Source: Methylophilaceae bacterium UBA7525 (GTDB lineage Bacteria > Pseudomonadota > Gammaproteobacteria > Burkholderiales > Methylophilaceae). Taken from it: a stretch of DNA of 6,412 nucleotides. The position numbers were made by a program, and so were the translations under genes. The notes beneath the pieces were generated by a model. It saw nothing but the letters and a program-made list of their open reading frames with translations, was not told where the DNA came from and made no database searches. This document shows, one piece after another, positions 1 through 5,811 of this stretch. The stretch is from assembly GCA_002479405.1 (NCBI GenBank), contig DLMX01000042.1:128-6539 (forward strand). The letters run 5' to 3'. How positions within the stretch are numbered: the first letter of the stretch is position 1; every line of letters begins with the position of its first letter.

Positions 1-1287
1 GAGGGGGTCTTCGAAGTCAAAGCAGTAAATGGCAATACCTGGCTGGGTGGGGATGACTTTGACCAACGTCTGATGGATTACCTTATTGAGGAGTTCAAGA
101 AGGAGAGCGGCATTGACCTGCGCCACGACCGCCAGGCTTTGCAGCGCCTTAAAGAAGCGGCAGAAAAAGCCAAGATCGAGCTTTCTTCCGCTCAACAGAC
201 CGAAGTCAACCTGCCTTACATCACGGCAGATGCAACCGGTCCGAAGCACCTGGTAGTCAAGATCACCCGTGCCAAGTTCGAATCCCTGGTTGAAGACCTG
301 ATTGAGCGCACGATTGCCCCTTGCCGTACTGCATTGAAGGACGCAGGCGTCAAGGTTGAAGACATCACCGACGTGATTCTGGTCGGCGGTCAGACCCGCA
401 TGCCGAAGGTACAGGACAAGGTCAAGGAATTCTTCGGCAAAGACCCGCGCAAGGACGTCAACCCTGACGAAGCGGTTGCTGTCGGTGCTGCGATCCAGGG
501 CGGCGTGCTGCAAGGCGACGTCAAGGACGTGCTGTTGCTGGACGTCACTCCGCTGTCACTGGGTATTGAAACCCTGGGTGGTGTCATGACCAAGCTGATC
601 AAGAAGAACACCACGATTCCGACCAAGGCATCGCAGGTATTCTCCACAGCAGACGACAATCAGTCCGCCGTGACCATCCACGTACTGCAAGGCGAACGTG
701 AAGTGGCTGCCGGCAACAAGAGTCTGGGCCAGTTCAACCTGAGCGACATCCCGCCGGCACCACGTGGCATGCCGCAGATCGAAGTGACTTTTGATATCGA
801 CGCCAACGGCATCCTGCACGTTTCCGCCAAGGACAAGGCTACCGGCAAGGAAAACAAGATCACGATCAAGGCAAACTCCGGCTTGTCTGAGGAAGAGATC
901 AAGCGCATGGAAGACGAAGCCGCGCAATATGCGGATGAAGACCGCAAATTGCGTGAACTGGTAGATGCCCGCAACAGCGCTGACGGCATGATACACAGTG
1001 TGAAGAAATCGCTGACCGAGCATGGCGACAAACTGGAAGCGGATGAGAAGGAAAAGATCGAAGCTGCCATCAAGGATGCTGAAGAAGCCATCAAGGGTGA
1101 CGACAAGGCCGAGATCGAAGCCAAGACCAACGCGCTGATGGAAGCTTCACAAAAGCTCGGCGAGAAGGTCTATGCCGAGCAACAGGCTCAGCAAGGCGGC
1201 GGCGAAGCCCAGCCACAGGAAGAAAAGACGGTGGACGCTGAAGTCGTCGATGCGGAGTTCGAAGAAGTCAAAGACGACAAGAAGTAA
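1..1287 (+). CDS. dnaK: Chaperone protein DnaK (Hsp70), 5'-truncated by window edge
   Basis: The reading frame is open from base 1 and gives 428 residues ending at TAA 1285-1287. Cytoplasmic ATP-dependent Hsp70 chaperone that binds exposed hydrophobic peptides and cycles with DnaJ and GrpE. By hand alignment the first residue corresponds to about residue 213 of E. coli DnaK, so about 212 residues of the nucleotide-binding domain are missing; the full length would be about 640, normal for the family. Visible parts: the end of the nucleotide-binding domain with LGGDDFD (residues 15-21) and DVILVGGQTRMP (about 125-136), the interdomain linker VLLLD (177-181), the substrate-binding beta domain (to about 295, including NKSLGQFNL and PRGMPQIEVTFDIDANGILH), the helical lid, a Gln/Gly-rich tail and the conserved acidic end EEVKDDKK. 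It is followed by dnaJ on the same strand. Oddity: Trp at window residue 14, where E. coli has His226. Promoter and any heat-shock control lie outside the window. Confidence 0.98.
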   Translation, partial: EGVFEVKAVNGNTWLGGDDFDQRLMDYLIEEFKKESGIDLRHDRQALQRLKEAAEKAKIELSSAQQTEVNLPYITADATGPKHLVVKITRAKFESLVEDLIERTIAPCRTALKDAGVKVEDITDVILVGGQTRMPKVQDKVKEFFGKDPRKDVNPDEAVAVGAAIQGGVLQGDVKDVLLLDVTPLSLGIETLGGVMTKLIKKNTTIPTKASQVFSTADDNQSAVTIHVLQGEREVAAGNKSLGQFNLSDIPPAPRGMPQIEVTFDIDANGILHVSAKDKATGKENKITIKANSGLSEEEIKRMEDEAAQYADEDRKLRELVDARNSADGMIHSVKKSLTEHGDKLEADEKEKIEAAIKDAEEAIKGDDKAEIEAKTNALMEASQKLGEKVYAEQQAQQGGGEAQPQEEKTVDAEVVDAEFEEVKDDKK

Positions 1288-1306
1288 ACCCTCTTGATGT
1301 AACCAC

Positions 1307-1346
1307 CATAAAGCGCACTGGATAGATCTATTCAGTGTGCTTTATG
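1307..1346 (+). promoter_or_regulatory. Stem-loop between dnaK and dnaJ, possible attenuator or RNA processing site
   Basis: Bases 1307-1324 pair with 1329-1346 in an unbroken 18-bp stem with a GATC loop (1325-1328). Two pairs are G-U wobbles (1315/1338 and 1321/1332). These would be A-C mismatches in RNA from the other strand, so the structure is better in the dnaK-dnaJ message. The GC-rich inner part (1313-1340) is followed by TTTATGCTTAT, a weak U-rich run, so partial termination is possible. It occupies about half of the 77-nt gap and ends 18 nt before the dnaJ start. The hairpin is seen directly; the role (attenuation, protection of the dnaK 3' end, or cleavage site) is inferred. Confidence 0.65.
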
Positions 1347-1355
1347 CTTATCGGC

Positions 1356-1360
1356 AGAGA
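1356..1360 (+). promoter_or_regulatory. Weak ribosome binding site of dnaJ
   Basis: AGAGA lies 4 nt before the dnaJ ATG at 1365. It is a poor match to the AGGAGG consensus, and no better match exists between the stem-loop and the start. Together with the hairpin this would favour less DnaJ than DnaK, which is the usual ratio; that is inference. Confidence 0.4.
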
Positions 1361-1364
1361 CTAA

Positions 1365-2489
1365 ATGGCAACAAAAAAAGATTATTACGAAGTCCTGGGC
1401 ATCAACCGTGATGCCTCGGATGATGAGATCAAAAAGGCTTACCGCAAGCTGGCGATGAAATACCATCCGGACCGCAATCCGGATAATCCCAAGGCGGAAG
1501 AAAGCTTCAAGGAAGCCAAGGAAGCCTACGAGATCCTTTCCGATGAACAGAAGCGTGCGGCTTATGACCAGTACGGCCATGCCGGCGTCGACCCGAGCAT
1601 GGGCGGCGCTGGCGGCGGCGCGCATGGCTTCGGCAACTTCTCCGATGCCTTCGGCGACATTTTCGGCGACATTTTCGGCGGTGGCGGTCGCCAGCGTTCC
1701 AACGTCTATCGCGGCGCCGACCTGCGCTACAACATGGAGATTTCGCTGGAAGATGCCGCTCGCGGTACCGAAACCAAGATCCGCATCCCGGTCATGGCCG
1801 AATGCGAAACCTGCCACGGCTCCGGCGCACGTCCCGGCACCAGCCCCGTCACCTGCACCACTTGTGGCGGTCATGGCCAGGTCCGCATGCAACAGGGTTT
1901 CTTCTCGGTTCAGCAGACCTGTCCCAACTGTCACGGCACCGGCAAGATGGTCAAGGAACCATGTCCGACCTGCCATGGCGGTGGTCGCGTCAAACAGCAC
2001 AAGACCCTGTCGGTCAAGATTCCGGCCGGTGTCGATGAAGGCGACCGTATCCGCCTCTCGGGCGAGGGCGAAGCCGGTGTCAACGGCGGACCGCCGGGAG
2101 ACCTGTACGTCGTTGTCCACCTGAAGAAGCACGAGATATTCGAGCGCGACGGCGCCAATCTGCATTGCGAAATGCCGATCAGTTTCACCACTGCCGCACT
2201 GGGTGGCGAGATCGAGATCCCGACGCTGGACGGTCATGCCAAGATGAAGATTCCGCCGGAAACGCAAACCGGCGCTACCTTCCGTCTGCGCGGCAAGGGC
2301 ATCAAGCCATTGCGCGGCAGTACCAATGGCGACCTGATGTGTCACGTCGTGGTGGAAACGCCGGTCAAATTGACCGAGCGTCAGAAGGAATTGCTGAAAG
2401 AACTGGAAGAGATCAACCTGCAGGATTCAGGCAAGCATAGTCCGCGTTCCAAGAGCTGGCTGGACAAGATGAAGGACTTCTTCGAGTAA
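1365..2489 (+). CDS. dnaJ: Chaperone protein DnaJ (Hsp40, class A co-chaperone)
   Basis: A 374-residue complete type I Hsp40, normal length (E. coli 376). It delivers unfolded clients to DnaK in the cytoplasm and stimulates its ATPase. Domains in order: J domain (residues 1-70) with the essential HPD at 34-36; Gly/Phe-rich linker (about 71-109) with a doubled FGDI; zinc-binding domain with four CxxCxGxG-type repeats at C147/C150, C164/C167, C186/C189 and C200/C203 (repeats 1 and 4 bind one zinc, 2 and 3 the other in the family); then the C-terminal substrate-binding beta domains and the dimerisation end (LTERQKELLKELEEI near 346-360). All key residues are present. The ATG at 1365 gives the usual N-terminus MATKKDYYEVLG. 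It sits 77 nt behind dnaK on the same strand, with no promoter recognised between them, and is followed 30 nt after its stop by a strong terminator. Nothing looks broken. Confidence 0.98.
   Translation: MATKKDYYEVLGINRDASDDEIKKAYRKLAMKYHPDRNPDNPKAEESFKEAKEAYEILSDEQKRAAYDQYGHAGVDPSMGGAGGGAHGFGNFSDAFGDIFGDIFGGGGRQRSNVYRGADLRYNMEISLEDAARGTETKIRIPVMAECETCHGSGARPGTSPVTCTTCGGHGQVRMQQGFFSVQQTCPNCHGTGKMVKEPCPTCHGGGRVKQHKTLSVKIPAGVDEGDRIRLSGEGEAGVNGGPPGDLYVVVHLKKHEIFERDGANLHCEMPISFTTAALGGEIEIPTLDGHAKMKIPPETQTGATFRLRGKGIKPLRGSTNGDLMCHVVVETPVKLTERQKELLKELEEINLQDSGKHSPRSKSWLDKMKDFFE
1650..1680 (+). repeat. 12-bp tandem repeat in the DnaJ G/F linker
   Basis: TTCGGCGACATT occurs twice back to back (1650-1661, 1662-1673), followed by a partial third copy TTCGGCG. 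It is in frame and encodes FGDI-FGDI-FGG. A repeated DIFG/DxFG segment is usual in bacterial DnaJ linkers, so this is a coding repeat and not a mobile or regulatory element. Confidence 0.8.
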
Positions 2490-2519
2490 GCCATCAAAGC
2501 AATTGCATCAAGCATGACG

Positions 2520-2561
2520 GCATGAAAAAAGGGAGGCTATCCAGCCTCCCTTTTTTCATGC
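2520..2561. terminator. Bidirectional intrinsic terminator shared by dnaJ and the converging operon
   Basis: Perfect 19-bp inverted repeat: 2520-2538 pairs with 2543-2561, loop ATCC. The core GGGAGGCT/AGCCTCCC (2531-2538, 2543-2550) is flanked by A6 (2525-2530) and T6 (2551-2556), so RNA from either strand has a GC hairpin followed by a U6 tract. It lies 30 nt past the dnaJ stop and 18 nt past the stop of the converging lipoprotein gene, exactly where one terminator could serve both. Confidence 0.93.
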
Positions 2562-2579
2562 AATTCAGAGAATCCGCTT

Positions 2580-2750
2580 CTAACGACAAGGTCCGCGATA
2601 GTCACCATGCCCCAAATGAGCATCCAGGGCGTTCCTGTCTACCTCAATGGTTTTGCCTTTATGGCAAATTGTCGCCTTGTGACTGTGTGGATGCATAGCG
2701 CATCCTGCGAACAAAAACATCCCCATCATCACGATTGCGATCTTCTTCAT
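2580..2750 (-). CDS. Small putative lipoprotein with ICH...HLxHGDxxGxC motif, function unknown
   Basis: A 56-residue protein. The N-terminus MKKIAIVMMGMFLFAGC is a lipoprotein signal with LFAGC as the lipobox and Cys17 as the lipidation site; Ala18 at +2 is not the Asp retention signal, so outer-membrane anchoring is the likelier fate. The mature part is only 40 residues and rich in His and Cys: H20, H22, H24, C29, H30, H45, H48, D50, C55. The pattern TICHKGKTIEV...A..AHLGHGD..GPC resembles a short motif I have seen in many unrelated bacterial secreted or hypothetical proteins, often written xICHxxxxxxVxxxAxxAHLxHGDxxGxC; I know of no assigned function. The two Cys could form a disulfide or the His/Cys set could bind metal; both are inference. 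An upstream ATG at 2786 would add 12 residues ahead of the signal and bury the Shine-Dalgarno, so the start at 2750 is chosen. It is the last gene of the minus-strand run, 39 nt after gloA, and ends 18 nt before the terminator. Confidence 0.8.
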   Translation of the reverse strand: MKKIAIVMMGMFLFAGCAMHPHSHKATICHKGKTIEVDRNALDAHLGHGDYRGPCR

Positions 2751-2754
2751 ACCA

Positions 2755-2763
2755 CACCTCCTT
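2755..2763 (-). promoter_or_regulatory. Near-consensus ribosome binding site of the small lipoprotein gene
   Basis: On the minus strand AAGGAGGTG precedes the ATG at 2750 with 6 nt after AGGAGG. It is the best Shine-Dalgarno match in the window and decides the start. It suggests that this small protein is translated efficiently compared with its upstream neighbours. Confidence 0.85.
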
Positions 2764-2789
2764 CCGTCAGCTTGGTAAAAATACAACCA

Positions 2790-3185
2790 TCAATATCCTG
2801 CAGTACCTTTCTCGATGAACTCAATCCTGTAACCGTCCGGGTCTTCAACAAAGGCAATGACTGTCGTGCCGTGCATCATCGGACCCGCCTCGCGGACAAC
2901 CTTGCCACCAGCCTGCTTCACCTGCTCACAGGCCGCATAGACATCATCGACCTCAATCGCCACATAGCCAAAGGCGTTGCCCTTGTCGTAACTTTCAGTG
3001 CCCCAGTTATAGGTCAGCTCCAGCACAGTATGGTCTTTTTCATCACCATAGCCAACAAATGCCAGTGAAAACATGCCTTCCGGATAATCGTGCCGGCGCA
3101 GGAGCTTCATCTTCAGCACATCCTGATAAAACTGGATCGAACGTTCCAGATTACCCACTCTGAGCATGGTATGCAGCATGCGCAT
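2790..3185 (-). CDS. gloA: Lactoylglutathione lyase (glyoxalase I) with Tyr at a metal-ligand position
   Basis: A 131-residue protein (E. coli GloA 135) of the VOC/glyoxalase fold, aligning with E. coli GloA along its length without gaps by eye: MRMLHTMLRVGNLERSIQFY at the N-terminus, LAFVGYG (41-47), ELTYNWG (56-62), REAGP (98-102), TTVIAFVEDPDGYRIE (107-122). Family role: isomerises the methylglyoxal-glutathione hemithioacetal to S-lactoylglutathione in the cytoplasm, as a homodimer with Ni or Zn. E. coli metal ligands are H5, E56, H74 and E122. H5, E56 and E122 are present, but position 74 is Tyr (codon TAT, 2964-2966) in the segment AFGYVAIEVD. Whether it remains an active glyoxalase I is therefore open. 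The start ATG 3185 has AAAGGA 6 nt upstream, overlapping the stop of the preceding ferredoxin gene 10 nt away, which indicates co-translation in one operon. Confidence 0.92.
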   Translation of the reverse strand: MRMLHTMLRVGNLERSIQFYQDVLKMKLLRRHDYPEGMFSLAFVGYGDEKDHTVLELTYNWGTESYDKGNAFGYVAIEVDDVYAACEQVKQAGGKVVREAGPMMHGTTVIAFVEDPDGYRIEFIEKGTAGY

Positions 3186-3195
3186 GATGATTCCT

Positions 3196-3456
3196 TTAGG
3201 CTGATTGCTTGTTGGCGGTGAGATTCATGTATTTCGCATAAAGCTCTTCATGAGTTTCGCGCTTGTCCGGATTAAACGGAATGCAATCGATGGGACAGAC
3301 CTGCTGGCATTGCGGTTTGCTGAAATGGCCGACACACTCGGTGCAGAGATCGGAGTCGATCTCATAGATCTCCTGCCCCTGGTAAATCGCACCGTTCGGG
3401 CACTCCGGCTCGCAGACGTCGCAGTTGATGCATTCATCGGTAATCATCAGTGCCAT
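3196..3456 (-). CDS. fdx: Alvin-type 2[4Fe-4S] ferredoxin (YfhL family)
   Basis: An 86-residue low-potential electron carrier of the cytoplasm. Cysteines: C9, C12, C15, C19, then C38, C41, C50, C54 and an extra C58. The first motif is CxxCxxCxxxCP; the second is CxxCx8CxxxCP, whose long insert and C-terminal extension mark the Allochromatium vinosum type. By family analogy cluster I is bound by C9, C12, C15, C54 and cluster II by C19, C38, C41, C50. The N-terminus MALMITDECINCDVCEPECP is the typical start of this family. The frame stays open upstream to 3525, but that extension lies inside coaD and reads as low-quality Arg/Ser/Asn-rich sequence, so ATG 3456 is chosen; it has CAAGG 9 nt upstream and lies 4 nt after the coaD stop. 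The physiological partner is unknown. A ferredoxin beside coaD also occurs in Pseudomonas (recalled). Confidence 0.95.
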   Translation of the reverse strand: MALMITDECINCDVCEPECPNGAIYQGQEIYEIDSDLCTECVGHFSKPQCQQVCPIDCIPFNPDKRETHEELYAKYMNLTANKQSA

Positions 3457-3460
3457 AGCA

Positions 3461-3943
3461 TTATGCCTTGAGTTTCTGTTGGATCGCGGCATCGACAACC
3501 GATGGCACGAATTTGCTGATATCACCGCCCAGAACAGCGATCTCCCGGACCAGGCTGGCCGATATGAACATGTACTGCTCGGAAGGCGTGAGGAATATGG
3601 TTTCGACCTCGGGATAGAGATGGCGGTTCATGCCTGCCAGCTGGAATTCGTACTCAAAATCCGAGACGGCGCGCAAGCCGCGGATGACGACGCGGGCACC
3701 CTCTTCACGGGCGAACTGCATGAGCAATCCGGAAAAACCGGCCACACGCACATTGGGGCAATCCGCCAACACCTCTGCCGCCAGCGCCACACGCTCATCC
3801 AGGTCGAATAGCGGCTTCTTGCCATGACTTTTGGCCACCGCCACGACCACTTCATCGAACAGGCGCGCAGCACGGCGCACCACGTCCTCATGACCGCGGG
3901 TAATGGGGTCGAAGGTTCCCGGATAGATGGCTTTATTGATCAT
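3461..3943 (-). CDS. coaD: Phosphopantetheine adenylyltransferase (PPAT)
   Basis: 160 residues, normal for the family (E. coli 159). It catalyses the fourth step of CoA synthesis in the cytoplasm: 4'-phosphopantetheine + ATP to dephospho-CoA + PPi, as a hexamer in known members. It is a nucleotidyltransferase of the Rossmann-like HxGH superfamily: YPGTFDPITRGH (7-18) holds T10 and the catalytic H18; VVIRGLRAVSDFEYE (about 85-99) is the conserved substrate region; ISASLVREI corresponds to the second ATP motif ISSxxVR. All key residues are present. The start ATG at 3943 overlaps the end of rsmD by 11 nt and has no clear Shine-Dalgarno, so translation is probably coupled to rsmD. rsmD-coaD adjacency is common in bacteria, which supports both calls. 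Confidence 0.98.
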   Translation of the reverse strand: MINKAIYPGTFDPITRGHEDVVRRAARLFDEVVVAVAKSHGKKPLFDLDERVALAAEVLADCPNVRVAGFSGLLMQFAREEGARVVIRGLRAVSDFEYEFQLAGMNRHLYPEVETIFLTPSEQYMFISASLVREIAVLGGDISKFVPSVVDAAIQQKLKA

Positions 3944-4475
3944 GAGCAGATTTTAACAGGTGATAGAAAACATTGCCCGCTTTGCCATGTTTGACGACCT
4001 GCCATTGCGGCGTATCAGCCAGGGCGAACTCCGCCTCGGCATAGATCACGCCGTCTGGCGCGAGATGCGAAGCGAGTTCCGGCAGCAGCTTGTCGAGCCA
4101 GCCCTGGTTGTAGGGCGGATCTACAAAGATGACATCGAATCGCTGTTGGTTCTGACCAAGGAAACCCATGGCATCCCGGTTGAAAATCTGCGACGACTCT
4201 GCCTGCAAGCTACGCTGATTCTCCAGCAATGCCCGATAGGCAAGCACCGACTTTTCCACCAGGACCATTGATCTGGCGCCACGAGACAAGGCCTCGAAAC
4301 CCATGGCGCCAGTACCGGCAAACAGGTCCAGACAATTCAGGCCATGCATATCCTGCCCGAGCCAGTTGAATACCGTCTGCCTGACACGGTCTGGCGTCGG
4401 CCGCAGACCCGGTGCATCCGGGAAGCGCAACAGACGGCTGCGCCACTCGCCGCCGCTGATGCGCACCTGATTCAT
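3933..4475 (-). CDS. rsmD: 16S rRNA (guanine(966)-N2)-methyltransferase
   Basis: 180 residues from ATG 4475. SAM-dependent methyltransferase that makes m2G966 in 16S rRNA during 30S assembly. Counting from this start: VRISGGEWRSR (4-14), GLRPTPDRVRQTVFNW (23-38), SAM-binding motif LDLFAGTGAMG (49-59) and catalytic DPPY (119-122), the N2-guanine methylase signature. The frame is open further upstream; a TTG at 4511 would give 192 residues and overlap the preceding peptidase gene by 17 nt, with an N-terminus RSRKSSAQA similar to the short basic leader of some RsmD proteins (E. coli has 198 residues). Neither start has a well-spaced Shine-Dalgarno (AGGA overlapping the upstream stop is 17 nt from the ATG). 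ATG 4475 begins 20 nt after the upstream stop. Function is certain; the exact start is not. Confidence 0.95.
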   Translation of the reverse strand: MNQVRISGGEWRSRLLRFPDAPGLRPTPDRVRQTVFNWLGQDMHGLNCLDLFAGTGAMGFEALSRGARSMVLVEKSVLAYRALLENQRSLQAESSQIFNRDAMGFLGQNQQRFDVIFVDPPYNQGWLDKLLPELASHLAPDGVIYAEAEFALADTPQWQVVKHGKAGNVFYHLLKSAHDQ

Positions 4476-4494
4476 CGCCTGAGCGGAAGATTTC

Positions 4495-5811
4495 CTACTG
4501 CGCTGTGCCAACGATGACAGTCACCAAATTGTCCGTATTGATGCGCCGATTGAATGCATCCTTGATCTGCGCCGTGGTCACATTCTCGACTTGCCTGTTG
4601 AAGTCATCAAGGTAGGTCAAAGGCAGCTTGTAAAAGCCGATGACAGCCAGATAATCCAGTATCTTGGCATTGCTGTCCAGACGCAGCGGGAAGCCGCCGA
4701 TAATGTTCTGCTTGGCAGCCTTCAACTCGGCCTCGGTCACGCCCTTCTGCATGAAACCATCCAACGTATCGCGTACCACCTTCAGTGCTTCCTCACCCTG
4801 CTCCTTCTTGGTCTGCAGACCGATCTGGAAGGGCCCCTCGACAGCCATCGGCATGAAGTAGCTGTAAACGCTGTAAACCAGACCGCGCTTTTCTCGAACT
4901 TCCTCGGTCAGGCGCGAAACGAAACCGCCGCCACCCAGGATATAGTTACCGACATAAAGCGGAAAATAGTCCGGATCACCGCGACTGACGCCGGGATAAC
5001 CCAGCAGGATATGCGACTGGCTGGCCGGATGCTCAATGCGCTGTTCAAGCGCCTGCTTTGGCAGTCCGACCGCACTCAAAGGTCTCGCGGACGCAGCTTT
5101 GGGTAGCGTAGCGGTAAGGCGTTCGGCAATCTCGGCTGCCTGTTCGCGGTTCATGTCGCCGATCAGTGCAATGATGGCATTATTGGCGCTGTAATAGGTC
5201 TGATAGAACTGCAGCAGATCGGCGCGCTGAATCGCCGCGACCGTTTCCGGTTCACTGCTGAAACCATAAGGATGGTCGCCATAAACAGCCTTCATGAACG
5301 CCTTGCTGGAGATCGAATCCGGTTTGGTCGCAGATTCCCTGAGGTTGGCAATGATGCGGGCCTTTTCGCGCTGCAGGATAGCCTCGGGAAAATCCGGCTG
5401 CTGAATGATCCTGCTGTAAATATCCAGCGCCTGTTCGCGTTCAGGCAGCTTGCTCAGCGTACGCAGTTTGAACCCGGCCCGGTCCATATCATGCTCACCG
5501 CCGAGGATGGCGCCGATATCAGCCATGCGTTTCGATATCTCCTCCTCGCTCATGCCGGCAGCACCGGTCGTCATCATGTGACGGGTAATGGTAGACAAGC
5601 CGGCTTTTTCCCCCGTATCGCGTGCGCTGCCGGCGGCGAAATTGATGCTGATATCGATGATCGGCAGGTCATGGTTCTCGACGAAATAGACATCGGCGCC
5701 GGTACTGGTCTGCCAGTTCTCGATCTTGACGCCGGCATAGGCCTGTACGGCAAACAACAGGCCTGCCGTCAACAGGGCCAGGTTCTTGAATAAATTCATA
5801 TCAGCGCGCAT
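4495..5811 (-). CDS. M16-family peptidase-like subunit lacking HxxEH, exported
   Basis: A 438-residue protein with an N-terminal signal (MRADMNLFKN, hydrophobic LALLTAGLLFAVQ, likely cleavage AYA-GV after residue 26), so it should act in the periplasm. It has two M16 (pitrilysin/MPP-like) half domains. The site that normally reads HFLEH within GLAHFLEH is GLSTITRH (71-78): the first His is Thr74 and Glu is Arg77, with only His78 kept, so it should not bind catalytic zinc. The C-terminal half does keep the REKRGLVYS segment (306-314) with the Arg/Tyr needed for substrate binding in the family. This is the pattern of the non-catalytic partner in heterodimeric M16B peptidases, as described for the Sphingomonas sp. 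A1 pair SPH2681/SPH2682; annotation as a zinc protease alone would mislead. The start at 5811 overlaps the upstream M16 gene by 11 nt and has AGGTGA 6 nt upstream; ATG 5799 is an alternative that leaves the signal intact. Confidence 0.93.
   Translation of the reverse strand: MRADMNLFKNLALLTAGLLFAVQAYAGVKIENWQTSTGADVYFVENHDLPIIDISINFAAGSARDTGEKAGLSTITRHMMTTGAAGMSEEEISKRMADIGAILGGEHDMDRAGFKLRTLSKLPEREQALDIYSRIIQQPDFPEAILQREKARIIANLRESATKPDSISSKAFMKAVYGDHPYGFSSEPETVAAIQRADLLQFYQTYYSANNAIIALIGDMNREQAAEIAERLTATLPKAASARPLSAVGLPKQALEQRIEHPASQSHILLGYPGVSRGDPDYFPLYVGNYILGGGGFVSRLTEEVREKRGLVYSVYSYFMPMAVEGPFQIGLQTKKEQGEEALKVVRDTLDGFMQKGVTEAELKAAKQNIIGGFPLRLDSNAKILDYLAVIGFYKLPLTYLDDFNRQVENVTTAQIKDAFNRRINTDNLVTVIVGTAQ

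Noticed and set aside
390..1130. Three minus-strand frames opposite dnaK
   Set aside because: Compositional shadows of a highly conserved gene, with low-complexity Ser/Ala-rich products and no family resemblance.
1288..1310. Possible sigma-32 promoter (CTTGAT with ACCATAAA) before dnaJ
   Set aside because: The spacing between the two boxes is about 7 nt instead of 13-15 and the -10 box lacks the CCCC run.
1650..1680. Tandem repeat considered as a CRISPR or mobile-element trace
   Set aside because: Only two full 12-bp units, in frame, encoding the usual FGDI repeat of the DnaJ linker; no spacers.
1332..2345. 337-codon open frame on the minus strand opposite dnaJ
   Set aside because: It mirrors the GC-biased third positions of dnaJ; the product is Ala/Gly/Arg-rich without recognisable domains, and it would run across the intergenic stem-loop.
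2751..2786. Upstream start for the small lipoprotein (adds MYFYQADGRRCG)
   Set aside because: It would place charged and polar residues ahead of a complete lipoprotein signal and put the Shine-Dalgarno inside the coding region.
2607..3068. Plus-strand 153-codon frame across the lipoprotein and gloA
   Set aside because: Antisense to a clear glyoxalase gene and to the lipoprotein with its strong ribosome binding site; no domain recognised.
3457..3525. N-terminal extension of the ferredoxin to 109 residues
   Set aside because: The extra 23 residues lie within coaD, look non-conserved, and the family starts at MALMITDEC.
4591..5793. Plus-strand frames of 171 and 173 codons opposite the second M16 gene
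   Set aside because: The minus-strand gene is clear by homology; these antisense products show no known motif or plausible start context.
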